From positions 25,062 through 89,061 of the forward strand of contig JACCVV010000079.1 of NCBI GenBank assembly GCA_013697955.1: 64,000 nucleotides of DNA, in the 5' to 3' direction. This DNA is from Tatlockia sp. Its GTDB lineage: Bacteria; Pseudomonadota; Gammaproteobacteria; Legionellales; Legionellaceae. The position numbers were made by a program, and so were the translations under genes. Position 1 is the first letter of the stretch. Each line of letters begins with the position of its first letter. Shown in pieces: positions 8,749-17,830 of the stretch. The notes beneath the pieces are model-generated. The model worked only from the letters and a program-made list of their open reading frames with translations, was not told where the DNA came from and did no database searches.

Positions 8749-9141
8749 ATGAATTATGAAAAAGGCCAAAACCCAAATAAACCAACTACTGGTGCAAGTG
8801 GTTCAACTTCAGGAATGAGTGGATCCAGCTCCGATATGGGTAGTTCCAGTTCAAGTATGGGCGGTTCAAGTTCAAGTATGGGTGGTTCTAGTTCAGGTAT
8901 GGGTAGTTCACGTTCAAGCTCTAATGTTTCACATCAAGCAAATCGTGTAGTAGAAGCTACTAAAAAGCTTGGCGATGAATTATATGAGCAAGGAAGAGAG
9001 CAATTCCAGACAGTTCAACATGATTTAGCGGACTATTCAGAAAAATTAACACAAAAAATACATCAAAAACCACTTGCCTCAGTGTTATGGGCCGCAGGGA
9101 TTGGTTTTGTATTAGCTAAATTAATGGGTCATAGACATTGA
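8749..9141 (+). CDS. DUF883/YqjD-like protein with a Ser-Gly-Met repeat N-terminus
   Basis: AAAGGAG lies just ahead of the ATG. Residues 20-60 are a low-complexity tract built on 'GSSSSMG' units. Residues 62-105 form an amphipathic helix (KKLGDELYEQGREQFQ and following), and the end is a hydrophobic segment 'ASVLWAAGIGFVLAKLMG' finishing RHRH-like. Helix plus C-terminal membrane anchor is the pattern of the ElaB/YgaM/YqjD (DUF883) family, inner-membrane proteins of which some bind stationary-phase ribosomes. The Ser/Gly/Met tract is unusual for that family. A terminator hairpin follows. Confidence 0.65.
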   Translation: MNYEKGQNPNKPTTGASGSTSGMSGSSSDMGSSSSSMGGSSSSMGGSSSGMGSSRSSSNVSHQANRVVEATKKLGDELYEQGREQFQTVQHDLADYSEKLTQKIHQKPLASVLWAAGIGFVLAKLMGHRH

Positions 9142-9177
9142 TATTGCAAAGCTATAGTAATTAACAGTTTTAAAATA

Positions 9178-9218
9178 AAAAAGGAAAGTTCCTGGATTTA
9201 AGGAATTTTCCTCTTTTA
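9178..9218 (+). terminator. Terminator after the DUF883-like gene
   Basis: GGAAAGTTCC pairs with GGAATTTTCC (one G-U) across a nine-base loop, flanked by an A-run and TCTTTTAATTT. Confidence 0.6.
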
Positions 9219-9601
9219 ATTTGGAAAATAATATAAAAAATCCTTTATAAAATTCTAAATTCTTATATCAAAAATCGATTTGAAAACTTCCTTATTTTGC
9301 AGATATAAAATAATTCTTTGTGAAAGAAACAACTATTGCCAATCATTGAAACAATGTAAAACTTCATTTTACCCATAGTCAATTAGAAAACATGACATGT
9401 TGGATGATTTTTATCACTCAAATAAAAAGCAAAGTAAATAATTTGGCTAATCAGCTGAGGAATGACCAATGCGAAGTTTAGCTACTTTTGAAAGTTAGCA
9501 TCGTTCTCCCTTTTCTGAAAATTTCTGAAAAATTTTTTTCTAGCCAGCAATTAAAAATTCTTTTATCATTTCATATTCTTACGCTCCAATAGGATTATGG
9601 A
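9219..9601. other. Gene-free interval
   Basis: AT-rich spacer ahead of the outer-membrane barrel gene. I see no open frame with a ribosome site, no RNA gene and no IS end in it. The barrel gene's promoter is presumably here, but no convincing -35/-10 pair stands out. Confidence 0.4.
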
Positions 9602-10915
9602 ATGTTAAAAAATTTACAAAAAACCTTAGCATTAATTACTCTCTCCTTTAGTTGTACTTTAACCCAAGCCTCCATTCAAAGAGATGATCCTACTTCCTAC
9701 GTAGGCACAACGGCGAATGCAAAATATTCACAATCAATTTCTGAGCGCAGCGCTTTTTCTATTTTAGGAGAGGCTGGGTCAAGAAATTATCGTTTTGGTG
9801 CCACACTGGGCTGGCAATTTTTGGATAACCAACGGATTAAAATTTCAGGTGAATTTTTAGAACAAGATATTCTCTATGCATTTTTTAGCGGAAATAGCCG
9901 CGAATGGGTTAGGCAAGGTGCTTTCGGTGCACATTATCAATATGATTTAAATCAGTTTAACTATAGTCCTCAATTTAATTTGAAGGCTGGCTATTCTCAT
10001 GCCCCAAATAAACAACTTTCTTTGCATCGTGGATTTTATACAAACAGCTTTGCTACACAACAAAATTATATTGAATATAGAAGAATAGCTGGCTCCGATG
10101 CAGGTTACGTCAGTCCGGGAGTGAGTATTATGCCTTGGCAAACGGGACGAATTGGCGCAGAGCTTAATTACGATGATGTCCGGTATGATGCAATCTATCA
10201 AGGACGTCACCATGCTGAAGGATTCGGTGGTTCGTTTAACTATAATCAGCAATTAGGTGCCTATACAGACTTAGATCTAAATGCTGGATTTCGTAAGCCA
10301 TTTAATATGTACCATGCACGAATCGGTTACACGCTGCCAAGTAGACCGAATTGGACAATAGGTGTTGATGCAAATTATGTAGATGGAAAGCATCGCTTAC
10401 CTAATACCTACAATGTAGGCATTGGTGTGCGTTTTGCTCTAAAAGAAGTTGCGCTAAACGCTGACTATCTAGATAAAGACGCCCCACTGCGCCGAACTGA
10501 CATGCCTTTGACTTCCTGGATTGACAGACCGGCAATTTATCTACCTCAAGTTCTGGCAATTTCTGATTCGAAAGTAGTCATACAACCTATTCCAACTCAG
10601 ACTATAACACCAATTAGCTGTGGAGTTCCTCCTACAGTGATTGGCACAATAGAGGATCAGTTTATATTTGATACTATTACGGTAGAAACAACCGGTATAT
10701 TTAGTGGAACAACGCCCTTTAGTTACTCGGTTTTTGTCTCAAATATCACTGAACCCGAAGGGAGCCCCACTGTTAGTATTGACTCATCGGGTACAATTAC
10801 GATCGATCCGGGTACAGTTCCTGATGGAGGATACCAATTTACCGTTAATGTAGTAGCCACTAATGCTTGCGGTAGTGTAACAACCTCATTTCTTGTTACA
10901 GCTGCAGTAGGTTGA
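9602..10915 (+). CDS. Outer-membrane beta-barrel protein with C-terminal Ig-like domain
   Basis: A signal peptide (MLKNLQK, hydrophobic run, ending TLTQA) leads into about 260 residues of alternating strands rich in Tyr, Gly and Asn ('YRFGATLGWQF', 'FGAHYQYDL', 'FNLKAGYSH', 'IGAELNYDDV', 'IGVGVRFALKEVALNADY'-type), typical of an outer-membrane barrel. After about residue 325 a Pro/Ile linker and a Cys begin a roughly 90-residue module with 'PFSYSVFV', 'GTITIDPGTVPDGGYQFTV' and 'TNACGSVTTSF', which resembles a cadherin/Ig-like putative binding domain. A barrel followed by a globular domain is uncommon in that order: the domain could lie in the periplasm or outside. Strong terminator downstream. 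Confidence 0.62.
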   Translation: MLKNLQKTLALITLSFSCTLTQASIQRDDPTSYVGTTANAKYSQSISERSAFSILGEAGSRNYRFGATLGWQFLDNQRIKISGEFLEQDILYAFFSGNSREWVRQGAFGAHYQYDLNQFNYSPQFNLKAGYSHAPNKQLSLHRGFYTNSFATQQNYIEYRRIAGSDAGYVSPGVSIMPWQTGRIGAELNYDDVRYDAIYQGRHHAEGFGGSFNYNQQLGAYTDLDLNAGFRKPFNMYHARIGYTLPSRPNWTIGVDANYVDGKHRLPNTYNVGIGVRFALKEVALNADYLDKDAPLRRTDMPLTSWIDRPAIYLPQVLAISDSKVVIQPIPTQTITPISCGVPPTVIGTIEDQFIFDTITVETTGIFSGTTPFSYSVFVSNITEPEGSPTVSIDSSGTITIDPGTVPDGGYQFTVNVVATNACGSVTTSFLVTAAVG

Positions 10916-10946
10916 GGTATTTAGACCGTCTAATTAGACAGTTATA

Positions 10947-10977
10947 AAAGGTCGGGGCATTGGCTCGACCTTTTTTT
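10947..10977 (+). terminator. Strong Rho-independent terminator after the barrel gene
   Basis: AAAGGTCG pairs with CGACCTTT across a 12-base loop and is followed by seven T. Confidence 0.85.
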
Positions 10978-11398
10978 CGCTCATAGAATATTAATTCATA
11001 ATAATTTCAGCTTTTTCCTAAAAGTGACCTTCGATGAAATTCTCAGTAGAAAATTGTAGGACGTACCCAGATAACAGAAAGTAAGCAACTCTAATTGCTC
11101 ACCATTACTCTGGTTCCTTTATTTTAAAATTGATCCTGTTGAATTCTTAGCAACCTTTCCACAGTCAAATAGGACTATCTTACAATTTTGAGGTAGTCAT
11201 TAATGGTTGTGCATAATACAACAGATTAGAAAAGAGGATAAAACTAAAGCTGTCATTAAAGCTTAGTGACTGATGTGTATCTAAACACGGTTATAGATAA
11301 ATGAAATACTAGATCTAGAGGAACACATCAATATCAAACTCCCGACAAAGTTTTATGATTTTTGATAATGGTTATTAGTTTTTTCAATGGAATAAAAT
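10978..11398. other. Gene-free interval
   Basis: About 420 bases of AT-rich sequence between the terminator and the split orphan gene. I see no supported gene, RNA or repeat. Neither a clear ribosome site nor a promoter for the following frame can be pointed out, which fits with that gene being decayed. Confidence 0.4.
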
Positions 11399-11746
11399 AT
11401 GAGAGTAAAATTTTTTAATAAAGAAATTACTGGTATATACAATCTAACTAAAAATCAAATTGAAGATAGCCGAAAATTTGAATATGAATGCATGATAAAA
11501 AATGCACAAGAATTTCACCGAGATCTAATTCAGTTCATTGATAATACTAAGGTTTATTTTGAATATTTGGACCATCCAGATGCTAAGGAGACTTGGTATA
11601 CAAAAAATATTTTTCCTTATGTTAAAATCTTTAAAGAAATCTCGGAATGTCCTTTAGATCAAGATCCTCTAGACAAATTGTCTCTTCGAGCTATAGAAAG
11701 AATAAATTTAAATTGTAATTTACACAAGGATATGACTAAAGACTAG
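11399..11746 (+). pseudogene. Orphan gene, 5' part (ends at an in-frame TAG)
   Basis: 115 residues, Lys/Asp/Asn-rich, helical, no signal peptide, no recognised family. It stops at TAG 11744-11746. The next open frame begins ten bases on in exactly the same reading frame (TAG-ATC-CTA-CCA-GTG-TTA...), so the two are best read as one gene of about 350 codons interrupted by a single nonsense codon. The downstream half lacks any ribosome site of its own, which argues against two real genes. A sequencing error or suppression of the TAG remains possible. Confidence 0.5.
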
Positions 11747-11755
11747 ATCCTACCA

Positions 11756-12451
11756 GTGTTACAAAATCAATATGCCTTTATCCAACAAGAGGTTTCAACA
11801 ATTGAAAAAATAATTAATCAGTTTAAAAAAGACTACTTTAAAAGAATTCGACTTGCGAACTATTGTATGGAATTAGGGTCGTCCATAGCATCTACTATTG
11901 ATTATTTATCACATGAAATTATACGCATTCTTGAAATGCATCGATCTAAATACCAATATTCAGCTGAAGGTTTAAATTGTCTAATTCATTTATCCGAGGA
12001 TGAAGGCATAATTTTAACCCAAGCTTATGAACAAATGGATTTAATTAAAGCTATGCTGGCTAAATCGTACGGTCTTAGTATTTTAGGTATTGAAGCAAAG
12101 CCCGCTGGTTACTTAAATCTAGATAGGGATGGTAAATATCTCTACAACAACTTACCCGAATTATTAGATTTATTTGAACCTGGACTTAAAATTTTGATTC
12201 AATATTTAGAAAAGGCATCTGGTTATGCCCAAGTTATTAAGAAAGAAGTACAAAAACTTACTGATAAAATAAATAGATTAAAGAATGGTGGTCAGCCTGA
12301 CGTTACTCATAGGTTACTCAGAGATCTTCATTTTTCTATGAATGACTGGGAAATGTTTTGCTTGCCGAGAGCAGATTTTCAGGATGAAAAAAATGAAGAT
12401 GAAAGTGAAAATGAGAATGAGAATGAGATAACCTTTCTTTCATTCACCTAA
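11756..12451 (+). pseudogene. Orphan gene, 3' part
   Basis: 231 residues opening with a GTG that has no upstream ribosome site and in the same frame as the 5' part, so probably not an independent start. The sequence is predicted helical: 'IIRILEMHRSKYQYSAEGLN', a long 'YLEKASGYAQVIKKEVQKLT' helix with coiled-coil-like spacing, and an acidic low-complexity end (EDESENENENE) before 'ITFLSFT'. An acidic C-terminus followed by a hydrophobic tail resembles Dot/Icm secretion signals in Legionella effectors, but this is weak evidence. Function unknown. Confidence 0.5.
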
Positions 12452-12721
12452 TTTTAAAAAAATTAGTTCTTCCAAGGCCCAAGCTAATTAAAGAAATCAC
12501 TATTTATATAGGGGTCGAAAACATCTGGGGAAAAGGCAGTGGCACTTAGGAGTTAAATCAGCCTAGGTCTTGGTAAATTGGACTTCAAATTTTAAACCTT
12601 TTTCTCAAATTTAGTTCTCATTTTCCAGAAATTTAAGATCTATAGTTAATCTAAATTCTTAACAGTAAATCATAAAAATATCGAATTTTCCCCAATTAAA
12701 TCAAACTGATTATGGAAAAAA

Positions 12722-13768
12722 TTATCGCTCATATTTCATAAAGTTTTTAATAAAAAAAGCGAGGCTTCGACTTATAATATTTTTATTTTTATTAATAATC
12801 CGCAAGGTATTGTTTACTAAAAAAAATACTGAAATTCTTGAGGCTATTTTGATGTTTAATTTTAACTTATTTACTTTGGTTAAATTTCTAATATTTTTAC
12901 AGTAATTTTTTAACCAGGTACTGTGATAAATAAACCATTCATGGTTTTCGCGAGAAAATTGAAAACAAAAATGCTTTAATGAGACGAAAAAAAATTGACT
13001 CTGGTCCAGAACCATAAAATTGTTCATTAATAATTCCGAAGATTTGCCCACATTGTCATCTTTATCATCAGCGGTGTGTTCTAGATTAATCGGAAGAAAT
13101 TTTTTTAAAAAAGAACTGGTAATGTGTTGCTCAGGAGGCATACGCCACAATACACCAGGGGCAACATCATGAAAATTTTTGCATCTATTTAAAAACCACT
13201 GTGAAAATTCAGGTTCAACGATCAGAGGGACTTCGTATAAATTGAGTAAATCCTCTTTATAGCCAAAATAAGCCCAATCACTGATGTGAAAAGGTTTATT
13301 CATGACGAAAGCACAATTTTTATGGCCCCTGATAGACCACATAGAAAAGGCCAGTATTCGACTTTTTACGAACTTAATTTCTTCGTTATATAAAGGAAAG
13401 GTATCAAAATGTTTTAGGAATTTTTTTGATATTAAAAACAAATCAGAACGCACTTTCAGCACATATTTTCTGGAGGCCGATTGAATTCCAGCCAAAGTTG
13501 AAACGATCAAGCGATTGCAATTATTGACATGTTTCCTGTCATCATAATTAAACCAGGTAGCGCCGGGATCATCATTGAGAATGACTTTGTCATAAACAAT
13601 ATCGTCGATATTTTCACCCTTCCAAGTGGATAATATTAACTCGCTTTCCGGAAAAAGAATTCTCAAACGCTGGCAGGCTGTTTTCGTGATGTTATTGGTA
13701 ATTCCAAATTTGGATTCCTTTAAAATTGGGCCTTGCACCACTATAGAAATATCCTTTTCATTTATCAT
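12722..13768 (-). CDS. WavE-family lipopolysaccharide/surface glycan synthesis protein, copy 2
   Basis: 348 residues. The N-terminus carries the WavE pattern: 'DISIVVQGPI', 'CQRLRILFPESELILSTW', 'DDPGATWFN', 'NNCNRLIVSTLAGI' and 'YVLKVRSDLFLI', a probable glycosyltransferase fold whose D-x-D-like region is 'RSDL'. It shares most of these motifs with the upstream gene, with which it overlaps by 11 bases, so the pair arose by tandem duplication. WavE was described in Vibrio cholerae LPS core synthesis (established); the donor and acceptor here are unknown. It is the last gene of the operon. The C-terminal 80 residues are Lys/Asn-rich and less conserved between the copies. Confidence 0.72.
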   Translation of the reverse strand: MINEKDISIVVQGPILKESKFGITNNITKTACQRLRILFPESELILSTWKGENIDDIVYDKVILNDDPGATWFNYDDRKHVNNCNRLIVSTLAGIQSASRKYVLKVRSDLFLISKKFLKHFDTFPLYNEEIKFVKSRILAFSMWSIRGHKNCAFVMNKPFHISDWAYFGYKEDLLNLYEVPLIVEPEFSQWFLNRCKNFHDVAPGVLWRMPPEQHITSSFLKKFLPINLEHTADDKDDNVGKSSELLMNNFMVLDQSQFFFVSLKHFCFQFSRENHEWFIYHSTWLKNYCKNIRNLTKVNKLKLNIKIASRISVFFLVNNTLRIINKNKNIISRSLAFFIKNFMKYER

Positions 13769-14822
13769 TTTTCAATCCCTTAGTTGCAATTTTTACTTTA
13801 ATTAAACGAGCAATTAATTGACAAATTCGATTGTTTGTTCCATCTATTTTTCTTAACAATCGATGAGAAATTTTATAAAAAAACCCTCTAAATATGATGA
13901 TCGTTTTAAACTTTATACGCTGTTTTAAAGGTTCAATTTGATTGTGGCGGTAATATTCGGCTAGCCAACTGGAATAGGCTATATACAATTCAAAACCTTG
14001 CCAGGATGAAAATGGAAAATAAAGATATTTTAGTGAAATTAGCGAAAATTGAGTCTGGTCCAAAACTAAAAAATTATTGGTTAAAAGTTTAGAGGACATT
14101 TCCATATTATTATTTGAAGTATCAGCAGTATGCTTCAAATGAATAGGAACAAATTTCTTTAAAAAAGAATAGGTAATATATTGTTCAGGGGGCATTCGCC
14201 AAATTTTTTCAGGCTCAAAATCCATAAAGTTTTTACAATGTTTTAAAAACCATTGTGAAAAATCAGGCTCCTCAGTAAGCGGAATATCATATAAATTCAA
14301 TAGATCACTTTTATAACCAAAATAAGCCCAATCAGAGATGTGGAAAGGTCTATTCATGGTAAATTGAGAGGTTTTATGACCATATAAGGAATTCAAACTA
14401 AAGGCTATTATTCGGCTTTGAACAAATTTGAACTCTTCTTCATATAAAGAAAATTTATCAAAATAAGTTAAAAATTTTTTGGATATCAGAAAGAGATCCG
14501 AACGGACCTTTAAAACATACTTATTTGAAGCCGCTTTTATTCCCGCAAAGGTGGATACAATTAAACGATTGCAATTGTTAAGTTGTTTTTTGTCATTAAT
14601 ATTAAACCAGGTGGCGCCGGGATCCTTATTGAAAATCACTTTATCGAAAGGAATCCCGGATACATTTTCACCTTCCCAAGTCGATAGAATAATCTCACTT
14701 TCTTTAAAAATTTTTCTTAATCTCTGGCAAACAATTTTAGTCGTTTCATCAGTAATATTATATTGAGATTTATAAAGAATAGGTCCTTGTACCACAATCG
14801 AAATATCTTTATCTTTGATCAT
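13758..14822 (-). CDS. WavE-family lipopolysaccharide/surface glycan synthesis protein, copy 1
   Basis: 354 residues with the same blocks as the downstream copy: 'DISIVVQGPI', 'SEIILSTWEG', 'KDPGATWFN', 'NNCNRLIVSTFAGI', 'YVLKVRSDLFLI' and 'RPFHISDWAYFGYKSDLLN'. The start codon overlaps the stop of the nucleotidyltransferase gene by four bases (ATGA-type), so the two are translationally coupled. Cytoplasmic or membrane-associated glycosyltransferase-like role in building an LPS core, O-antigen or capsule is inferred. Retention of two well-conserved copies side by side suggests two successive transfers with different acceptors. Confidence 0.72.
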   Translation of the reverse strand: MIKDKDISIVVQGPILYKSQYNITDETTKIVCQRLRKIFKESEIILSTWEGENVSGIPFDKVIFNKDPGATWFNINDKKQLNNCNRLIVSTFAGIKAASNKYVLKVRSDLFLISKKFLTYFDKFSLYEEEFKFVQSRIIAFSLNSLYGHKTSQFTMNRPFHISDWAYFGYKSDLLNLYDIPLTEEPDFSQWFLKHCKNFMDFEPEKIWRMPPEQYITYSFLKKFVPIHLKHTADTSNNNMEMSSKLLTNNFLVLDQTQFSLISLKYLYFPFSSWQGFELYIAYSSWLAEYYRHNQIEPLKQRIKFKTIIIFRGFFYKISHRLLRKIDGTNNRICQLIARLIKVKIATKGLKNDK

Positions 14823-15562
14823 TCAAAATCTCTTGTACCTAAAAGCATTAAATTCAACGAATCCACTAAATCTTTTGGCGTCCCAAAACAGCGCATTTTT
14901 TTGGTCCATAAGGGTTTAATTTTTTTATTATTTTTTAACATTAATTGATAGATTGTTGAAAGATAAAACTCGTTATTTTGTCTTAAATTTTGCTTAATAG
15001 TTTGCTCAATATCTTTTAATAACTGATTTGTATCTGAAAAAAAATAAGTACCTGTGGAAGCATGATTTGAGATCACAACTTTCTCTTGAAAATCGATAAT
15101 TGCTGTATTTAAAGAGTCTAGTTTTGCAAAGCTCCATCGAGGTTCAGTGGAATTAAAAAGAACAATTGCCCCATCGATAGTCCTGTCTTTTGAAATTTCC
15201 TTCCAATTGAAATCCTCTTCAATTAATGTATCGCAATTATGCACTAAGGTAGGTTCGTTTAATTTTAAATACCTGGCAGATTTCAAGACTGTTTCAGCCT
15301 GCCCTTCTGTAGGTTTATCAAGTTCTAAAATGGTTAAATTGGAAAGATGTGAATAATTTTCCCTGATATCAGTGGCAAGACTCTGGAAATTTTCATCAGA
15401 TCTTAAAATAAAGATAAGATTTGTGGCCAAATTGAGCGGTAAACAATCAATAGCCTGACGATACATTGGCTTTTCACCCACTTTAATGAGGGGCTTTGGC
15501 AGGGTAAAACCACTTTGTGCAAAACGAGATCCAAATCCAGCCATTGGTATGACAATGTTCAT
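14819..15562 (-). CDS. NTP-sugar nucleotidyltransferase
   Basis: Start at ATG 15562 has AGAGGGATT just upstream; an ATG four codons earlier that overlaps the previous stop has no ribosome site. The protein opens with the nucleotidyltransferase signature 'MNIVIPMAGFGSRFAQSGF' and 'PKPLIKVGEKPMY' (nucleotide and metal binding), then 'LVHNCDTLIE' as the Asp motif and 'GAIVLFNSTEPRWSFAKLD'. About 247 residues is usual for stand-alone sugar-phosphate or polyol-phosphate nucleotidyltransferases. With a HAD phosphatase and a kinase upstream it probably makes an NDP-activated small sugar or polyol for the WavE enzymes downstream. The exact substrate cannot be read from sequence. Confidence 0.75.
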   Translation of the reverse strand: MNIVIPMAGFGSRFAQSGFTLPKPLIKVGEKPMYRQAIDCLPLNLATNLIFILRSDENFQSLATDIRENYSHLSNLTILELDKPTEGQAETVLKSARYLKLNEPTLVHNCDTLIEEDFNWKEISKDRTIDGAIVLFNSTEPRWSFAKLDSLNTAIIDFQEKVVISNHASTGTYFFSDTNQLLKDIEQTIKQNLRQNNEFYLSTIYQLMLKNNKKIKPLWTKKMRCFGTPKDLVDSLNLMLLGTRDFE

Positions 15563-15573
15563 AATCCCTCTCA

Positions 15574-15930
15574 TTAGATATAATTTTTATTGAGTTCTTC
15601 GTCTATCGAATCCCAGCATCCTTCAAATTTCATCGCATTGTCATCGATATAAATATGTGCATAAGGTTTACCAAACCAGATTTCATCATAAACAAAATCA
15701 TTATTTTTAAGCCAATCTAATAAGGTTAATCCCTCGCGCGCCAGCACCATTCCTACATTGGACTCACAGGTTTTCATATGGCGTGCTGTGGATAAAATAA
15801 TATAATGCCCCTCTGCTTTTAATTTCTTTATGGTTTTTGCAGCCCCTTCTATAGGTTTTAGCTGGCTATAGGTTTCATCAGGCTGTCGAAGGGAACAAAT
15901 TGTTCCATCAATATCAATACATATGCGCAT
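15574..15930 (-). CDS. HAD-family phosphatase of capsule/LPS biosynthesis type
   Basis: Start at ATG 15930 (GAGGGAAAAT precedes it); a TTG four codons earlier is less likely. 118 residues with HAD motif I 'CIDIDGTIC' (nucleophile and acid Asp), motif II 'ILSTARH' and motif III/IV 'GKPYAHIYIDDNAMKF'. The cap is minimal, as in the short capsular-biosynthesis HAD group often found beside sugar nucleotidyltransferases. It presumably removes phosphate from, or remodels, the sugar or polyol phosphate handled by its neighbours. It overlaps the upstream kinase gene by 17 bases. Confidence 0.72.
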   Translation of the reverse strand: MRICIDIDGTICSLRQPDETYSQLKPIEGAAKTIKKLKAEGHYIILSTARHMKTCESNVGMVLAREGLTLLDWLKNNDFVYDEIWFGKPYAHIYIDDNAMKFEGCWDSIDEELNKNYI

Positions 15931-16876
15931 ATTTTCCCTCAATTAACGTATTTAATAGTACGATTCCTCTAAAAAAGAAGATTTTTTGGCGATTTTTATT
16001 TTCATAATGCAAGCAAGCCATAGATAAAAAAAGTGAAGCTTCGATTAAATAAATAAATTCTAAAAAATAGTTTTTTTCGAGCAATTTATTCACATAAAGT
16101 TCTTCCAATTCCTTTAATATTTGTGAATCAGGTAAGTAATAGTAAAAATGATTATTGGGAAATTCTTTTAGCGTGAATTGATCATTCACAATAAAGTCAT
16201 ATTTAGAATTGAGACAGTGCATCAACTTGGCAAAATCATAGAGAGTATGTCCATAGATTCCTTTCCTTGAAAAGGATCCTCTAGGATCGATCAATTTTAT
16301 TTTTTTCTCTGCTTTGGAATAGAGAATATTAGAGAAACAAAAGTCTCCATGAATGACTGTTGATTGAGAATCTTTTTTTACAAACTTATTAAATAAACTT
16401 ATAAAATTTTCTTCAATCAATTGAAAATTTTTATAGGTTTTTCCATTTATTTTTATTGTAGGCAAGGCGAATAATGCTTTAAAAAAATCATCTTTAGCTA
16501 ATTCTTTTAGACGCATGAAGGTTTTTTGGATATAAAAATTGCAAATTTCTTCTTTTGTTATTGTAATATTCGGCAGCACTTGATGGATATCGGCTAAAAT
16601 TGAGAATAGTTGATCAATTATGGCCAAACTTTCTTCTTTAGAAATTTGATTATTTAAAATTAATTCGGAAAGAGAATTGTAAGGTAAATATTCTAAAGAA
16701 TAGGAGGAATAATCATTGGAATAATTCAAAAGTTTGGGAAAAAAATCAGAGATTGCTTCTGGTATATTCAAATAATAGTTAATTTCATCCTCTAATTTTT
16801 TTTTATTGATTGATGTTTTTACAAGAATTCCTTTTTGTTTATCAATCAAAATTTTGTTAAAGGCACGGACTTGCAT
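15914..16876 (-). CDS. APH/choline-kinase-like phosphotransferase
   Basis: 320 residues. The Brenner motif 'VIHGDFCFSNILY' (about 182-194) supplies the catalytic Asp and Asn, and 'IKLIDPRGSF' gives the metal-binding Asp. 'SLEYLPYNSLSELIL' looks like the hinge after the ATP-binding lobe. This is the aminoglycoside-phosphotransferase/choline-kinase fold. Its position as the first gene of an operon with a HAD phosphatase, a nucleotidyltransferase and two WavE genes points to a small-molecule kinase for surface glycan building blocks, comparable in logic to LicA with LicC, rather than to drug resistance. GAGAGG lies about ten bases before the ATG. Confidence 0.68.
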   Translation of the reverse strand: MQVRAFNKILIDKQKGILVKTSINKKKLEDEINYYLNIPEAISDFFPKLLNYSNDYSSYSLEYLPYNSLSELILNNQISKEESLAIIDQLFSILADIHQVLPNITITKEEICNFYIQKTFMRLKELAKDDFFKALFALPTIKINGKTYKNFQLIEENFISLFNKFVKKDSQSTVIHGDFCFSNILYSKAEKKIKLIDPRGSFSRKGIYGHTLYDFAKLMHCLNSKYDFIVNDQFTLKEFPNNHFYYYLPDSQILKELEELYVNKLLEKNYFLEFIYLIEASLFLSMACLHYENKNRQKIFFFRGIVLLNTLIEGKYAHMY

Positions 16877-16975
16877 ATCAAATACCTCTCACCTGTAAAT
16901 AAATACAAAGTAATCATTCGATTTATTTAGCAAAATCCATGCCTCTTAATTATTTCCCAATGAAATCCTGGAAAA

Positions 16976-17719
16976 TTACATATACTGGCCGCCGTTGACA
17001 TCCAAATTGGCGCCGGTAATAAAAGCTGCTTCATCAGATATTAAAAAAGCCACTGCAGCAGCGATTTCTTCGGGCTGACCTAAACGGCCAAGAGGTATTG
17101 ACTGAACGATGGTTTTCAAAATTTCAGGATTCATTTCAGCGAGCATAGACGTCTCGATATATCCTGGAGAGATAGTGTTGACGGTAATTCCGTTTTTTGC
17201 TACTTCAAGCGCAAGGCTTTTGCTAAAACCGAATAAGGCTGATTTTGTGGAAGAATAATTACATTGTCCAATCTGCCCTTTTCGGCCATTTACTGAAGAA
17301 ATGTTGATAATTCGTCCAAAGCCTTTGTTTATCATCGGTAATATCACTGAGCGTGTCATGTTAAATACAGAAGTTAAATTTGCTTGAAGAGTTTGCTCCC
17401 ATTGCAAAGGAGTCATTTTTTTTAAAGAGGAATCAGCAGTAATGCCGGCGTTGTTGATAAGAAAATCAATTTGTCCATATCTTTCTAATATTTGCTGGAT
17501 GGAATTCTCGCAATCATTAAATTTGGTAATATCTGCATATTGTATTTCGATGTCGAATCCGGCAGCTCTTTGTATTGATTGCCATTTTTTTGCCTTCTCA
17601 TGACTTCCATCTTTGAAATAACAAGCGACAACCTGATAATTTGATTGAGCCAAGCGCCTGCAAATTGCTGAACCAATCCCGCCAGTACCACCTGTAACTA
17701 CTGCGACCTTCTGTTCCAT
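16976..17719 (-). CDS. phaB: Acetoacetyl-CoA reductase (PhaB-type SDR)
   Basis: 247 residues, classical short-chain dehydrogenase: NADPH-binding 'VTGGTGGIGSAIC' (residues 8-20), 'NNAG' (89-92), catalytic Ser141/142, Tyr155 and Lys159 in 'INISSVNGRKGQIGQCNYSSTKS'. The 'VNGRKGQ.GQ.NYS..K' block and 'GYIETSM' are typical of PhaB, which reduces acetoacetyl-CoA to (R)-3-hydroxybutyryl-CoA for polyhydroxybutyrate; FabG is the main alternative. No other PHB gene lies nearby. Polyhydroxybutyrate is a carbon store in Legionella (established). AAGGAT precedes the ATG. The gap to the sugar operon is about 100 bases, so co-transcription is possible. Confidence 0.8.
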   Translation of the reverse strand: MEQKVAVVTGGTGGIGSAICRRLAQSNYQVVACYFKDGSHEKAKKWQSIQRAAGFDIEIQYADITKFNDCENSIQQILERYGQIDFLINNAGITADSSLKKMTPLQWEQTLQANLTSVFNMTRSVILPMINKGFGRIINISSVNGRKGQIGQCNYSSTKSALFGFSKSLALEVAKNGITVNTISPGYIETSMLAEMNPEILKTIVQSIPLGRLGQPEEIAAAVAFLISDEAAFITGANLDVNGGQYM

Positions 17720-17784
17720 ATAAGATATCCTTATCTTTTTTGAGGTATCGACAATTGTGCTCAGCCGAAATTATTTAAACAATA

Positions 17785-17830
17785 AGGGTTTTCCTCGACT
17801 TTCTAAGGAAAACCCCTAAACTTTTTTTTT
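17785..17830 (+). terminator. Orphan Rho-independent terminator-like hairpin
   Basis: GGGTTTTCC (17785-17793) pairs perfectly with GGAAAACCC (17807-17815) and is followed on the plus strand by CTAAAC and ten T. No plus-strand gene ends here: phaB runs away on the minus strand and the CsbD-like gene starts downstream. See findings. Confidence 0.55.

Noticed and set aside
8805..8935. Ser-Gly-Met tract as a DNA repeat array or CRISPR-like structure
   Set aside because: The units are short codon-level repeats within a coding frame with a ribosome site and a family-like C-terminus; no spacers.
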